Source of the DNA: Callaeas wilsoni | Lineage: Eukaryota; Chordata; Aves; Passeriformes; Callaeidae | Length of the DNA stretch: 64,000 bases | Direction: 5' to 3' | NCBI GenBank assembly: GCA_013398955.1 | Contig: VWPU01012712.1 | Span: 558,001 to 622,000, forward strand | Shown: piece by piece, positions 23,426-36,700 of the stretch | Layout of the letters: each line of letters starts with the position of its first letter | How positions within the stretch are numbered: position 1 is the stretch's first letter | Program-made: the position numbers and the translations under genes | The notes under the pieces: generated by a model | The model's input: only the letters and a program-made list of their open reading frames with translations | Database searches by the model: none | Told to the model about the DNA's origin: nothing

Positions 23426-25197
23426 AGAGTCTGTTTCTCAAGACTTTGTGTTCCCACACATTTTGTGCTTCCCTGACTATATCTGTCACTTTCCTGCTCC
23501 TGCCCCTCCCATAACCCTTGCTGCACAGTAGCAAGCTGGGTAAATATTAACTACGATAAGAAATGATTAATGAATTATCAATTGAAATCAAATTGCATAA
23601 TGCAAAGAGCTGGATGGTAAGGAAAAATACTGGCTGTTGTGTCTTTGTTATTATATTGGAGAGAAGGTGGAGGCAGAGGGTAAATTAGGAGGCTGCTACA
23701 TCTGCTACGGATTCTGAAACATATCCTGTACTCTGGTTATGCCAGGTAACTCTACGGTAAGTTGAGCATAGATACTCATGTAAAACTCTATGTTTGATTT
23801 GCATGTAGCAGTCATTAAGATGGTGCTTAAAAAAATCTCATTTTTGCCTCTGCAAATGGACGGGCAGAATCACCGATGGCAACTCCTTGTGCACAGCTGG
23901 GCTGTAGTGGCACGTGCCTGGAGAAGAGCAGGGCTCCTTGGGCAGGAGGCTCAGGCTTGATCCACTTTCATCAGCAGTATTTCCAGCTGGTTAAGGAACA
24001 AATAAACACTCTGAAAGCTTCTCATAGAGTAGTCGAGATATTTTCTCTGAGAAAAGTCAAAGCCTCATGATATCAAGATCTGCCCTAACAAGTTCCTCCA
24101 AGGGTAAACTGAAACTAAGTGGTGTTAAGGTCAATATTTTCCAATGGTGTTGCTTAAAATACCCAGGAAAGTCAATAATAATGAAGACAACCACTAATTT
24201 GGATTACTGCATTGAGATGTAACTACCTGACATGAAACTTTCATGTTTGAAAACACAGGCCTGAACCATTTGCTTGTGGTTAAATAATGGTTAAGGAGCA
24301 GACCTGTGCTGGTTTTAGGACCTGACCACTAAAAGCAAGGTATGGAAGAGGCTGAAAAAGCAGTGTGGGCACAAGAACTTGCCCGTCTAACTCCCTGAGA
24401 AAGGGCTGTTCCCTGGAAAAGGGCTGGATTATCTGTTGAAGTTAGTCAGAGAAGCATGGAAACTCCTCTGTGGTCAAGGTGCTCCCATCTGGCTCTGGAA
24501 AAGAGAAGTTTGCCACTTGTCCTTTCTCACTCCCTTTGGAAACACAAGTGCCAGCAGTTCAGCCGCTCACTTCTTTTACATTCGGACATGGATGACATTG
24601 AGTGGCGTATCTTTAACTGCTCTTGCTTTTCTGGTTAAGCATTAATGTTTAACAAGATCAGCCTGCAGTTGCTCGTTAGTGTGCAGTGCTCCAGCTAATT
24701 AATACATCACTGGGAGAGCCAGTCTGGGAAAGTAGAGAGAGCAAGTGCATTCCTGAGGCATTTCTCAGTCTTTAGAAAAGAAGGGGGAAAAAAAAAAAGA
24801 AACTTGGGGCAAAAAGTTCTTCAGAGAGGACGAATAAAAGGAATTGAGCCCTCCAAATGCTTGTGAAGCAATGCTGAGCTGACTTTCTGTGAAGAGGATG
24901 TCTCTCACCAGGCCACCATCCTCCTGATAAAAGATGAGCGTGTAGTCCACAAGAAGCAGTGCCGGAGAGGCAGCTCGAGTGTCACAAAAACACATCTTCC
25001 CTGACCGCCACACACATTTTCCAAGCAAGAAGAAATAAACAAACCATCTTCTCGTCCCCCCCATCCCTGCTAATTCCTCTTACCAGCTCACCTCCTGCAA
25101 TGGGGGTCACAGGGAGATCAGGAAAGTCTTGTCAGCACCTGGCTTGAGGCTGCTCCATAGTGCTTGGTGAGGCTGATGCCTGCTCAGCAGGCAGGGA
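23426..25197. other. Unique noncoding DNA
   Basis: No gene is recognised. The segment 23560-23610 is a dense run of homeodomain-like and C/EBP-like cores (AATGATTAATGAATTATCAA, then ATTGCATAAT), and 24640-24715 carries GCTAATTAATAC. Both are weak regulatory candidates. An A-rich spot lies at 24785-24800. Confidence 0.5.
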
Positions 25198-25220
25198 TTT
25201 TTTTTTTTTTTTTTTTTTTT
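25198..25220. repeat. (T)23 homopolymer
   Basis: Twenty-three consecutive T between GCAGGGA and AAAGAAATC. No retroelement or retrogene is recognisable on the adjoining side that would make this a poly(A) tail in minus orientation. Confidence 0.95.
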
Positions 25221-27753
25221 AAAGAAATCATATTAATTATAGAAAATTCTCACAAATGTAGTGAGTTCCCCATCAATTTTCAATTTATTGCATCTACAGC
25301 CCCTTTGCCTGCATCAGGTGATGATTTGTCAGCCTTGCTGCTGAAGATAACATCTTTAAAATGCAACTCCAGTACTTTCTCCTATTTCAGAATCCTGTAG
25401 GAAAATTGAAAGACCCTTTTGTGCTTACCTCAATTCAAATGCCAGCACAATTTTCAAAACAGAGGTGTACATTCGGAGCTACTGGATGAAAAAAATGTAA
25501 AAATCTGAGGTCATTCTTACTTCAAATAGTGTCTTAGAGAGTGGTTCTAAGGCTTTTTTATAGCTATTTGAGAATGTAAGAATGGAAAATGCAATATTCT
25601 CTTTCTGTAGGAAAAGACAGCCACATGGTGCAAACTCCCTATTTGTATGCAACATGAAAGATCAGGTGGGGTCATCAGAACCACTGAGCAAAAAGTTTAG
25701 TTTTTAAACATTTGGTCTTGGGAGTGTTGGAAGGAAGCAGAGAAATGGGTCAATGTGTATATCCCAGATTTAGGAGGAGGACACAGCTTTTAAAAGGAAC
25801 TTGCCTTGAAGATGCTCACGTGGAAGAGAGAGTTATTTAGTAATGAATCATATGTGATTTAGGATTAAAAACGAGAACTATATGCGAGCCACCACCAGCA
25901 GCATTATAACTGGAGTTGCTAATACTTCTAAATTCAAAATGTTTGAGGGTTGTGGATCAAGTTCCTTAAAAACATTGAACTAAAATAATGCAAATTAGAT
26001 TCTATTTATGTGCCTTCTGAGTTTCAGGGACTTTATAATTTAAGCCTCATCACTCACTGATATTGATGCAGAAATAATAAAATTTTAAAAAGGGGGGGGT
26101 GAAAAATACAAACCACTGCAAATCTCATATCATAATATTCTTAAAAATCACAAGAGTTGGCTATGCAGGTCCCAAACAAAAACTCAGCCCATGCAAACCA
26201 ATTGTTTTTCCATCTCTGGATCCAGCTGAATGCCAGGTGGATAACATATGTAGGATGTAAAGATTCAAATGTTGATGCTTGGGCAAACTGAAATTAATAG
26301 GGAAAATTAGGAACTTTGGCAGAGCAAGAATGGAAAGATTTTCATTGCTACATATTAAGTGTGGAAACTAAATGCAAATTGTGCTCCACCACCTTTTTCA
26401 CCACTGGTTAAATGGTGGTGGGTACAAAAGGATAATTTGCTACTGTCACTGGAGATGAAGAGAAGGAGGGAAGGGAGAGAGGAGGAGAGGTACACATCTC
26501 CAATAAGGAACAGCTGGGAACAAAGCTAAATGGATTCTTCAGTACAAGATACCATCTTCACTTAAATTCTTCTATGAGCATCCTTTACATAGCAGTAAGT
26601 AAAACACTGGTGAAGGAAAATTCTAATACTCATTGGACAACTACATTATTCAAGAGAAAAAATTAAGTTCATTCACTTTTAGTCTTAAATCTCATAGACA
26701 AAATCACATATGTACATAAATATGTTAATGCAAGCTTTGTTTTCAATAGCTATAAGGCCTGAGTTGTTGGAATAACTGGAATCTCTTATCATGATTGGTA
26801 ATGGATTTCTCCTGGCACCAGTCTCTGAGATTAAGAAGTTCCTATACTACCCCTTATCAGATGAGGAACTCAGAGCCAAGCTCCAGGATGACTTAGCAAG
26901 GCTGGAGAGAAATAGAGTTCAAAATTATTTTTGGTGGGACAGCAAAGACCAGATTTAAGCAGGAAACAATTTGGCTCATCATCTTGGGTTGATAAGGAAA
27001 AGTGAAAATGAGTACAGAACAAATAACCTCATTATTGTTACATAAGAAAAACAAAGGGCCTTGTTCAATTGAGAGGCCACTGTACAAGGACTGGAAAAAT
27101 ATAGGTCAAGAGACTTGGAGGAATTAAAAAATAGAAATAGTAATTTCTATTTTGAATAAATTATTATTTACTTGCAATGCCCAGCAACTAAGTGTAACTT
27201 CTGTAACACCCAGATGGTGTTTACACAGGATCAGAATCAGAGACAACACCACTACTGCCATGAAAATCTGAATAATGGCCATATTCAGGCTGCTGTTCAG
27301 ACACTGATAATTTTTGGAATCACTGTACCTGTCCGTGGAGACAGTGACTTTCTTTTCTGGCAATCTGTTGATAATGAATCAACAGTAATGGTATGAGTAC
27401 TGAAAAAAGCACAAGAACTTTCATGTGATCCTACACACATTAAAAACCAACAAATAAACAAACCAACAAAATAAAAACCAACAAGACAAATGGATAACTT
27501 ACTCTTCCAGAAAATTCTTTCACACTGATGCTTTATCATCACTTGACATCACTGAAACATGAGGGAAAACCTAAAAACACATCTGGAAGGACATCACTAC
27601 AACCTGTGATTGTATCTACCAACAGTGCAACACACAAAGCCTTCGAGTCCTCTGATGTCCTAAAATTGCAATTCTCTTGCTATCTTCCCTACTAATTTGG
27701 GTTTTTTCCATGATATTGCTGTTGCTGGAATGATCATAGAATGATTAAGGTTG
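25221..27753. other. Unique noncoding DNA
   Basis: AT-rich single-copy sequence with a (G)8 run near 26091-26098, a purine-rich tract at about 26455-26490 and an AAAC/CAAA-rich patch at 27440-27490. No gene is recognised. A 74-codon plus-strand frame at 27172-27396 contains Cys and His residues but no regular zinc-finger spacing. Confidence 0.55.
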
Positions 27754-27800
27754 GCCTTTACTTTCAGCTCATGCTGACACAGCCCATTATGCAGAGGGAG
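27754..27800 (-). repeat. CR1-associated 3' extension, shared with 60896-60942
   Basis: The 40 bases at 27761-27800, from CTTTCAGCTCATGCTGACAC to CATTATGCAGAGGGAG, match 38 of 40 bases at 60903-60942. Both lie immediately 3' of a minus-strand CR1 tail. Similarity continues weakly for several bases further out. At this copy the extension is followed by a second CR1-end-like string, ATCATAGAATGATTAAGGTT, at about 27733-27752. It could be an alternative CR1 subfamily 3' end, a transduced flank, or part of an older repeat into which CR1 inserted. Confidence 0.8.
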
Positions 27801-28208
27801 TCATAGAACCATTCAGGTTGGAAAAGATCTCTAAGATCATTGAGTCCAACAATTAATCCAGCACTGGCAAGGCCACCACTAACCCATGTCCCCAAATGCC
27901 ACATCTAGGTAGTTTTTAAATCCCTCCAGGGATGGCGGACCCCTCCACTGCCCTGGGCAGCTGTGCCAGGGCTGGGCAACCATACCAGTGAAGAATTTTT
28001 TTTCTAATATCTGACCTAAACCTCTCTAGTTGCAACTTGAGGACCTTCTGTCTTCCCTTGTCTCTTGTTCTCTGGGAGCAGAACCCGACCCCTATGTGAC
28101 TACAACCTCCTTTCAGGTAGAGAGCAACCAGCTCTCCCCTGATCCTTCTTTTCTCCAGGATAAGGACAGCTGGACTACCACTGCTTCTCAGGGAAAGCTC
28201 GTGCTAGG
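27801..28208 (-). mobile_element. CR1 LINE 3' region, about 400 bases
   Basis: Plus-strand order: TCATAGAACCATTCAGGTTG, GATCATTGAGTCCAAC, CCCTCCAGGGATGGCGGACC, GGGCAGCTGTGCCAGGGCTG, then CTTCTTTTCTCCAGGATAAG. This matches the reverse-complemented CR1 3' UTR and the region just upstream of it. It is one of the longer and more diverged copies here. It is paired with an unusual 40-base extension at its 3' end (27761-27800). Confidence 0.92.
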
Positions 28209-30698
28209 GAGGAGTTGGAAGCAGCACCCTGGGTAGTGCCCAGCATGTGGGACCACTTCATCTCACAGCTTACCCTCACTTTTAAGGACTGGTGTACAAC
28301 AGCATACCTGAAATGAGCTTTTTAAAGATTGAAAGATGAAAAAAGTAGGAATCTTCTTCCCAAATGATAAAAGCCAGCACAGTTTTAACAGTGCACTGAA
28401 AATCCCCCTCCTCTGAAATGAACTCGGTGGGAGTCTAGCGTGCACGAGGGGAGGCTTCAGCTCAAACACTGGGGATTGCCACAGCCCACACAATGAAATG
28501 AGGGACTTATCATAGGAAGTGACAGGCAACCTCAGCTATAAGAGAGGTCATCAACTCCATCTAAACACTTTCTTTGAAATATATCTGCAAGGGAATAAAA
28601 ACAGGATGGCAAATGATTCAAGACTAAATACTCCGACATATCCTGCAATACCCTTTGCACTCTCTTTTTGACTCCAGGAAAAGCCAGGAAGCTGAGTAGC
28701 AGCGCCGTTTCCGTTCCCTTTTCACCTCCCCTCAAGAAGAGTGACTTTTAACCTTATTATTTATATTACCCTCGCATCTGCAATTAGGCGCTGCACAAAC
28801 ACGCGATCTGAGGGAAGTACCTGCCCCAAGGAGCCCACAGATGGGCAGCGGCAGGGGAAGCTTTAGACCGGATGATAACCCCTCTGACTCTGTGTCATGA
28901 GACAGGCAGCTGTACCGGCCGGACCTTGGCTGGGTGGCACTGAACCGCTCCTGCGGTGACACAGAGCAGACACGCGCCCATGTCCACGCTGCCGGCGGCA
29001 TCTGCCCGCAGTGGCTATCGCCCATCTGGCTTCCCGGGCAAGGGAGGTCAAGCACGGAGGGGGTGAGTGCATCCTCTCTGGCAGTGTCCCTTTCTGCGGG
29101 GGTGGATGTAATTAGCCGGAGTCGTTAGAGCTGCCTTCATGCCTTTGTTAGAGCCGCCTTCATGCCTTTGTTAGAGACATCACTCCTCCCATGAAGCCCA
29201 TTCTGTTCATGATGTGCTCACTCTGCTCCATCAGGGTTTTACCAAGGCCAACTGCTCAATAGGGACTCGGTAAAATAAAGACCAAATACAACTTGAGCAG
29301 TAGGTCTAAGATTATTTTTTTTCTCCGCAATTCCAGCCTTTTTTGTCTCCCCTCTAATTTCTCCCTTTGTAGGCATCCATCCTGGGGGCCCACAGGCTGA
29401 GAACCTTTCATCCTTCTGCAGCTAGAAAGCATAGAGATGTTTATTTTCTTCCTCAATTCTCAGACTTAATGAAAGCTTTTAAACCCAAATGGCTGGAGAT
29501 TCACACCTCTTCCAGAGTATATCTGAATTCACTAAAAGCTCTTAGGTTTCCTGTCACCCTGTGAATATAAACAAAGTGCACAAACAGCCCCACTTCCCCT
29601 TGGAAACTGAAAAAACCAGAAAGAGCTAAAACCAACATGGAAGACCTTTGGCTAACAGGTTGAGTAACAAACACACGTGTACACAGACACTCACACACAC
29701 CCACCCCCAGCCCCCCTTCTACCTTGCTGGAGGTTCAGTCCCTGCGCTGGAATGTGTAATACAAGCACAACAGCTGCCTATAGCACTAATCTAAGGAAAA
29801 GGTCAAGGAAAGGTATGTATCCAGCATTCGTTTTGAAATACTCTATAATGAGAACTTGGTGAAGTTTCTTTTTCCTTTCTAATGCCTTTCCCATACTTCT
29901 CCATGGCCTTTTCACACCCATGAAACCAAGAAAATCAAGCAGGGTTCCCTCTGGTATTAAAGATCACACTTTAAACTGGGCTGGTTTTGAGTTTTTTTAA
30001 GGAGGAGACAAGGTATAACTTACTCTGAACAAAGAGTTGCTTAAATATTAAGTAGTGGAATGAAGTTGCAGTTTCTACTTGGGAAGGATAGTGGTGATCT
30101 TGAATGAGGAATAGATGAAACTTTTGATGTTTTGAAGTCAAAAGAAACTTGCTAATGGATTTGGGCAACAACGAAAAAAATAAAAATTTTAAAATTACAT
30201 TCAAGGAAAAATTCTAGATTAGTGCTGTACATGGATAACCTTCTCTATGGACACTGCCTCACTCTGAGACAGCATTTATCAAAACCAAGAATTCTCTAAA
30301 GGACAAAACCCTCTAGCAATAATGTTAGAATGTAGTTTTTCTGTTCTTTAATTTCTTTAGGAATGTGAAAGGAAAAGAGTAATCTTTGTAATTTGTGTAT
30401 TGATAGCAGAATGCTTAACATTGCAACCCTGAGAAGAAAAGAGTAAATTCACAGGAATTACTCAGTGAATTGGCCTAAAAAGGATTCCTTCTCCACCTCT
30501 ACTATTATTATTTTTTTGTGGTAGATTATTTTTCTAATAGGATTAACGTTACCCTCTTGGCTTCTGAAAAAATGGGTGAGTTCACCTTGCCATAAGCTGT
30601 TCCAGTGTGAACAGAGAAAAGGGAGTTCTCAAATTCTTGAAGTATTTTTTTTAAGGAAAAGTCTCCTGATGGCTTATTCTTCCTACAAATAGAGACAT
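28209..30698. other. Unique noncoding DNA
   Basis: No gene is recognised. Near 28740-28830 is an AT-rich block with CATCTGCAATTAGGCGC that could be conserved. A 23-bp tandem duplication lies at 29124-29176 (listed). A CA-rich patch lies at about 29667-29702. Confidence 0.5.
29124..29176. repeat. 23-bp tandem duplication, about 2.3 copies
   Basis: The unit GTTAGAGCTGCCTTCATGCC plus three bases (29124-29146) is repeated at 29147-29169 with one substitution (CTGCC to CCGCC). A third partial GTTAGAG follows at 29170. It is a recent, local slippage-type duplication. Confidence 0.92.
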
Positions 30699-30748
30699 AT
30701 TCATTCATTCATTCATTCATTCATTCATTCATTCATTCATTCATTCAT
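30699..30748. repeat. (ATTC)12.5 microsatellite
   Basis: An uninterrupted tetranucleotide run of 50 bases between AGAGACAT and CTTTACTTTT. Pure tetranucleotide arrays of this length are typically polymorphic. Confidence 0.98.
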
Positions 30749-33700
30749 CTTTACTTTTCTCATGATGGAAAGATTCTCAATAAAGGCTGTCTCAGATCCA
30801 ACCAGAGAATCTTCAAGGAAAGGATCTTGGAAGAACTTCATGGACTACAAAGCTTTTGCCATATTATAGAAAAAGAAAGGCACACACTCAAGGCTCAAGA
30901 CTGCTAAAAACTGCTCAGATGGGCTAGCTAAACCTCCCTCACTCTCCCTTCATCCTTTCTGCATGGAAAACCTGTCCCACTTCTTTTCACTCCTGTCCTA
31001 TTGTTGGGGCTGATGCCTTTATATAACCCAGCTCTACCAGAAAAAGTCTCCATTTGGTGCTGAGAGAAACGTAGAGGAGTCCTTCAGGATGAAAGGTAAG
31101 AAAAGCAACTTATTCCATCAAGCTAAAGAGCAGTTCTTCCAGAGGAGGCAGGCCATTTGCATGCCATTTGGGTTCACTGGGAGAGATGCCTTCCTTTTTC
31201 TCCCATCCCTGCCTCCCAGTCCATGAGTGAACATGGGGCTGAAGAGGAGAGTCTACATTACACTCCAAATGCATTAAGGATCCCAGCACATTGCTATAGG
31301 CCATCAGAATAAACCTGGCAGTGCTTTGAAGTCTGTAAACTGATTCCTAGATAACTACTTAGAGTTTCTCCCCTCCCCATGCCCCAAACAGCTTTTCATT
31401 TGATGTTCTGGCACAGAGCTAATCTGAGAAAGGATCAGAAACTCGAAGCTATTGACAGTAGTGACAGGAGTGTCTCAGTGTGACAGCTGATTGAGCCCCT
31501 CTCACATTTCACTGACAAACTCAATTGCTCCAGTAAATCGAGTGAAAGTCAATACAGGCAGCTCCTCCTCAAGCTCTGGGTACATCCCCCCCCTCCCTGA
31601 GCCTTCCTGGGGGCCCCTTGTTGCTGCCAGCACTTGTAGGACCCATCTGAGAGCTCATCCCTGTGTGAAATGGAGACATGGACCTGCAGCTCAGGGTTTG
31701 GAGTTTTGAGGGAAGCAATGCAGTGTTTACCCTACTGATACAAAGCTTAGTTTGTCTTACTTCTCTCTCTTCACCTTTTTCCTTCTTTTGTTGTTTTTCA
31801 AGACACCTCTCCTGGAAAATTGGGTTTCATCCTAAGTCCTCAACCCAGGCAGACATCGTAACAGCCAGGCAATGTTGGAGGTGTGTTGTCTGCATGTCCA
31901 GCCCTCCCCAAGCAATGCCCATATGGCAGTGCACATTGGGGTTAGAAACAGGAAATACAGGTCTGTCTGTGCTGGCTTTTTCTGCTGTAAATCAGCAATA
32001 AAAGCCAGCTGCGAGGAGTAAAATCTTAAAAAGGTAGAGGAGGTGGGAGAAGACGCTCAAGCCTGTTGCAGATGGCAACCTTGTGTTAGTAGTGAGTAAC
32101 CAGGCAATTAAATCAGTGACTTAACAGGCTTTTTCCACACTTTAATTGTGAAGCAGGGGTGTCTGTGGCCCAGAGCAAGCAAACCACAAAGCAGACTTAG
32201 CAACACGCATGGGGAACCTGAATTTTCACAGAATAAGGCACAGGGAGATGGGGTACATGGTGAGGAACATATGCAGGCTACTGTTTGCAAATGGAAATCA
32301 AATAGGCTGACATTACCAATAATGAAGTGTGAGGCTGGCGTGGTTTCTCTCTCAGATTTCAGCCCGGTTTATTTTTATAGAAGCAGCTTCCTCGTGCAAA
32401 GTGTTGGCAAACAGGCTGCTGGCAGGGAGGTGGGGAGAGGGGCAGCAGGACAGACAAGGCTTCTTGGGGAGGACACAGGACATTCCCCACCTGCTGGGAT
32501 GGAGCATCGAGCAGCAGAGATGGAGCTCCAAGAGAAAAAATGACATTTCATAGACACAAATGGCCCAGATACTGATCTTGGTTGCTGAGAGGAGTAAGGG
32601 AAGACAAAGGAGCAGAAGGGGGAGAAATTGTGCTGAGCAGGTATCAGGTGCTGGGAGGGCAAGGGGCAAACATGACAAGCTCGAAGACAGAGCTGGGCAA
32701 AAAAAATAACAGGCTTTCTGATGCATGGAGTCATATGAACAAGTAACCAAAGACACCCCTACCTAAATATATTCCCGTGTCCCTGGATTATTAGAGCATG
32801 TCAAACTTTGCCTCTACTTACCCCATCCAGCAAACAGCTGAGGACACAAAAGCTACACTGTCCTGCCTGCCTTAAAAAGAAATCAGCTTGAACATTACAG
32901 CACCTCCATCCCAGAGTCATGCTCTGATGCCAGGATCAACACACAGATGGTCTGCCCACCCTGCTCCCACCCCACCGCTGCACCCTGGCAGCTCAGCACC
33001 TTGGAGCCAGAGCATCCTTCAGGCTTCCCTGCCTCCTGGCTCTGCAGGGACACGTGTGCTCCCAACCAAATGACCTCATCCCCAATGGATTGAGCCTTCC
33101 AAGTCAAAATAAATACAGCACATAGGAACTGGCAGTGATTTTCAAAGATTTAAGTTGGGCCCTTCTCAATTTTCACTCAGCACTCTATACATTTTTTCTG
33201 CTACAAAATGGGGGCATTTTATATTCCCTGCTCCAATACATATTTTATAAACCTGCCTCTTATGCAGTTAATATTTTGGTTCCAAAGTTAACTGGTTATA
33301 ACACATATTAATAGATTTGGCATGGAAAAAAAAGAAGAAGAAGAAAAAAAGGCAGGTGAAAGAAATGCTAGGGGAAGAAAAATAGCAGTGGTGTTTGGAA
33401 TGACTCTGGAGCCAAGACAGCGAACCTGGTCTTTTTAATGGGACCACCCAAGTGAGAAAGACCTTAAGCTCTTACTCACGTGTGTTATGTTCACTGCAGT
33501 GTAATTCAAAGTCCAGAGGGGAGTTAGAAAAAAGTTGTAGTGGGGTTTATTAAGGGCTTAGCAGATGAGACAAAGCGCTGGGTTCCCACCAAAGGCTTTC
33601 TCCAAAAAGCAGAATATAATGTGATCTCAAGTCTGTTTCAACAAATACAGGAGCAGGAAGACTGTGCTGCTGGAACAACCTGTCACTGACTGCCTGGGCT

Positions 33701-36700
33701 TTGCATAAGTCAGCCATGGTTCAGCAGCTTCTCCTCAAAATATGTGCTGGGATTTTTCCAGAGGTGAGTAACACCGCCTCTTCTAAATATATTTCTGACA
33801 TCCAAAACGAAGAAAACCCCAAAAGAGCCCATCACCCCTCCTGAAGGCCTCTAAACAGAATAGCATTTGAGGCTGTGGTATTTTATCCAAACAACAACCT
33901 GTACAGGAATCCTTCCTTATTTAAAAATAATTACTTAATTCAACACCAAACCTTTATGTGTTATGAATTGTTTAGTTGGGTTGGCTGAGTCAGGTCTAAG
34001 GTTCATTTTCAGGTCATAATTAAAAATATTACCAGTGAAGGAAATGTTTATGATGCTATAAGTGCCAAGATAAGACAAACCAAGAAGTAATAAAGGAAAG
34101 AGAAGTTTAGAAAGCCACTTAAAATAGGAGAAGTGGATGGAGATAGAACAGATCTCCCAGCAACGGCAAAGCTGGGTTCTTAGATTTCTGCCCCTCTTGC
34201 TTTCTCCAGCCCAGCTGAAACACTCCCATCAGCAAAATCCTGTCATTAGATTTAGCGATGGCATCTCCAAGGACAGAGCAATAGTCATGTGCAGGATTGG
34301 CTGTATCAGTATCCCTGCTCTCTGGGATTACATTCTTTGTATCCTAGCCTCTAGGAAAGAGGATGATTGATGTACAACAGTAGAGGAAGGAGGAGGGGGA
34401 CTATCAGGAGGGGCAGAAGATGGCAAAATCTGGTGCCCAACATGAAACATTTAAGCCCTAAACTTCTGCAGGGATATGATCCTACCCTGCAGCATTGCTA
34501 TTTTTTTTGCCACAGAATTAAAAAGAAGGACTTTTCCTGGTGTCATTGCAGGCCACAGAGGATAAATCCAAATGACAGGGCTTAAGTTATGAATATGGGG
34601 AATTAGAGATGAGAAGTAAAGCAGCTTATAATGACTCTCCCTTTTGCTCTTTGGATCGCAAGCTTCAGTATTGATTTTGAAATGCCCTGTCTTCATCCTA
34701 TCAGCTTCCTGAAAATGCAGCTTGAGAGTTTCTTCACCTTGCAACCTCTTCAGAATGATTTGATAATGATAAAAGGAGAATATAAAAGCTTTTGCAGGCT
34801 ATTATTCATCAGGTATTATGATATTCATTCATTCCCTTGTTTTCTAAGCATGACCACTGACCTGCTGGGAGGATGTTGAGAGAGAGATTTCAATTAACTT
34901 TCTTATGAGGATAGCCAGTGTTCAGCTCAGGGCTTCCATTCTCAACAGTGTCAGTGCAAGGAGACATGGGTGCCTAGACAGCACCTCATTCAGCAGTCAC
35001 CTAAAGTCCAACCACAGGAGTGGCCTGCAAAAATCCTACAACAGCTCCGACCTTGCAGCACCAGGTAACACAAATTTCATGGAAAGTGGTTACCATCTCC
35101 TTGTCATCTTGTTCACAAAGATATTCAGGCAGCCTCAGGATACTCACACAAGTCTTGCCTCACAACACTATAGACAACACAAGTATCCATATGGAAACTT
35201 TTGTTTTCCCATGACATGTTTTACCGTGTCCCAGTGCGTGACATGGTAAAATATTGAGCAGCTCAGCGAGTACTGAGTAGCACATAGGGTTGGCAAAGTT
35301 AATTTTATCGTCTATTCTGACCCCAGCTTTAAGGAGAGGCAAACACATTTCCCACTCAGTTGCAAAACGTTTTGAGCTCTTTTTAAAGTGCTTAACATCA
35401 GCTACCAAAATAGCCAAGATGGGCATCTTTGGTGGGACAAAACAGCGGGCCACATCCCTCATAGCTTTTTCCTATTTGCTCTGAGTGTTGTGCAGGTGAA
35501 GTCTAACTCGCTCCAGCAAGGGAGTGAAATAACTGCTTTGCCAAATAACTCACCTCCTTGGAGAGATAAGGCTGAGAAGGAAAACTGAGGTGAAATAACT
35601 TGGCTAAGTTTGTACAGGAGATCAGTGCTGGAGAATGAGAGTCAATTTCCTGGCCTCCTACTCCAATACTCAGCTGCTAGATTGATCCTGCTGTCCTCCA
35701 AAACTGAACTTCAATACTCGAGGACAGACAGTGAGGTTTCCTGTGGATTTTCACTTTCTTCTCTGTGTTTTTCCTCAACAAAAGAAAAGCCATTAATATT
35801 CAATCATTCCTTCATGTAAGATGCAGTTGCTAAAATGGTTTTGCACTTAACAGCCTCCAGTTATAGACTAAATTGATGACACTTAAAACATGCCCAGGAG
35901 CCATAGCTGAATGATCCTGTTACAGCAGTGCCTTAGTAATGTTGTGTTAGTTAAGGTTATGTTGGCTGGTTCTGAGGGTTTATAACCCAGCTGTGAATAT
36001 ATTCTCCAGGCTGGGACCAGTTGCCAAGGGGATTTAGTCCTGCAGCGAATCATATGGCTTTCTGGGTTGGTTTTTTCTTTTCCTGCTTCTTTATATCACA
36101 ATTTTGTCTCTTTCTTTTTAAGATACAACATAAAAAGAAAAAGAATAAAACATCCCTCTGTCATGAGGCTAGTAGGAGCCGTACTGTATTTCAAGCTAGA
36201 GTTAACCTACCTCAGGCAATCCTTACCCCTCGCCAATATCCAAGTACTCCCCAGTCTGTAACATGAAGGATACCAGCGCTGCTTTCACTGCTTTCTTTAT
36301 AAGAGAGCTGAAGTTTCACAGGAATTAAATCACAACTGGTTGCATGGGAAACCTGTGACAGACTGATCATCTCTGAAGGGTGAGCTGACTCCATAGGCAC
36401 TGAACCTCTTCTTTTTCCACCTGCTTTAAAGACTTTCAGACTACAGCTTGAATGATTTCTCCCCTGCACGAGGGATTTTTTTTTCTTCTACAAAGACCAC
36501 ATTGGTTACAGTTCTATTTGACAGAGCTTTATGAGTGGTTTCCAGGAGGTAATGTTTTAAAAACTGATTTTGACCTATATAAGGAGACTTTAAACCTAAG
36601 GTACACATGTATCTACTGTCACCAAACCAGAACTCGTGTGCAAGAACAAGAAACCTGTGTAGTGGGATATGTAGGGAGTAAAAGGACATGAGGAACAAAG

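Noticed and set aside
22989..23534. Long frames across the N gap
   Set aside because: They consist of translated AAGGG repeats and unknown bases.
27172..27396. Cys/His-containing frame resembling a zinc finger
   Set aside because: The spacing of Cys and His does not fit any standard zinc-finger pattern.
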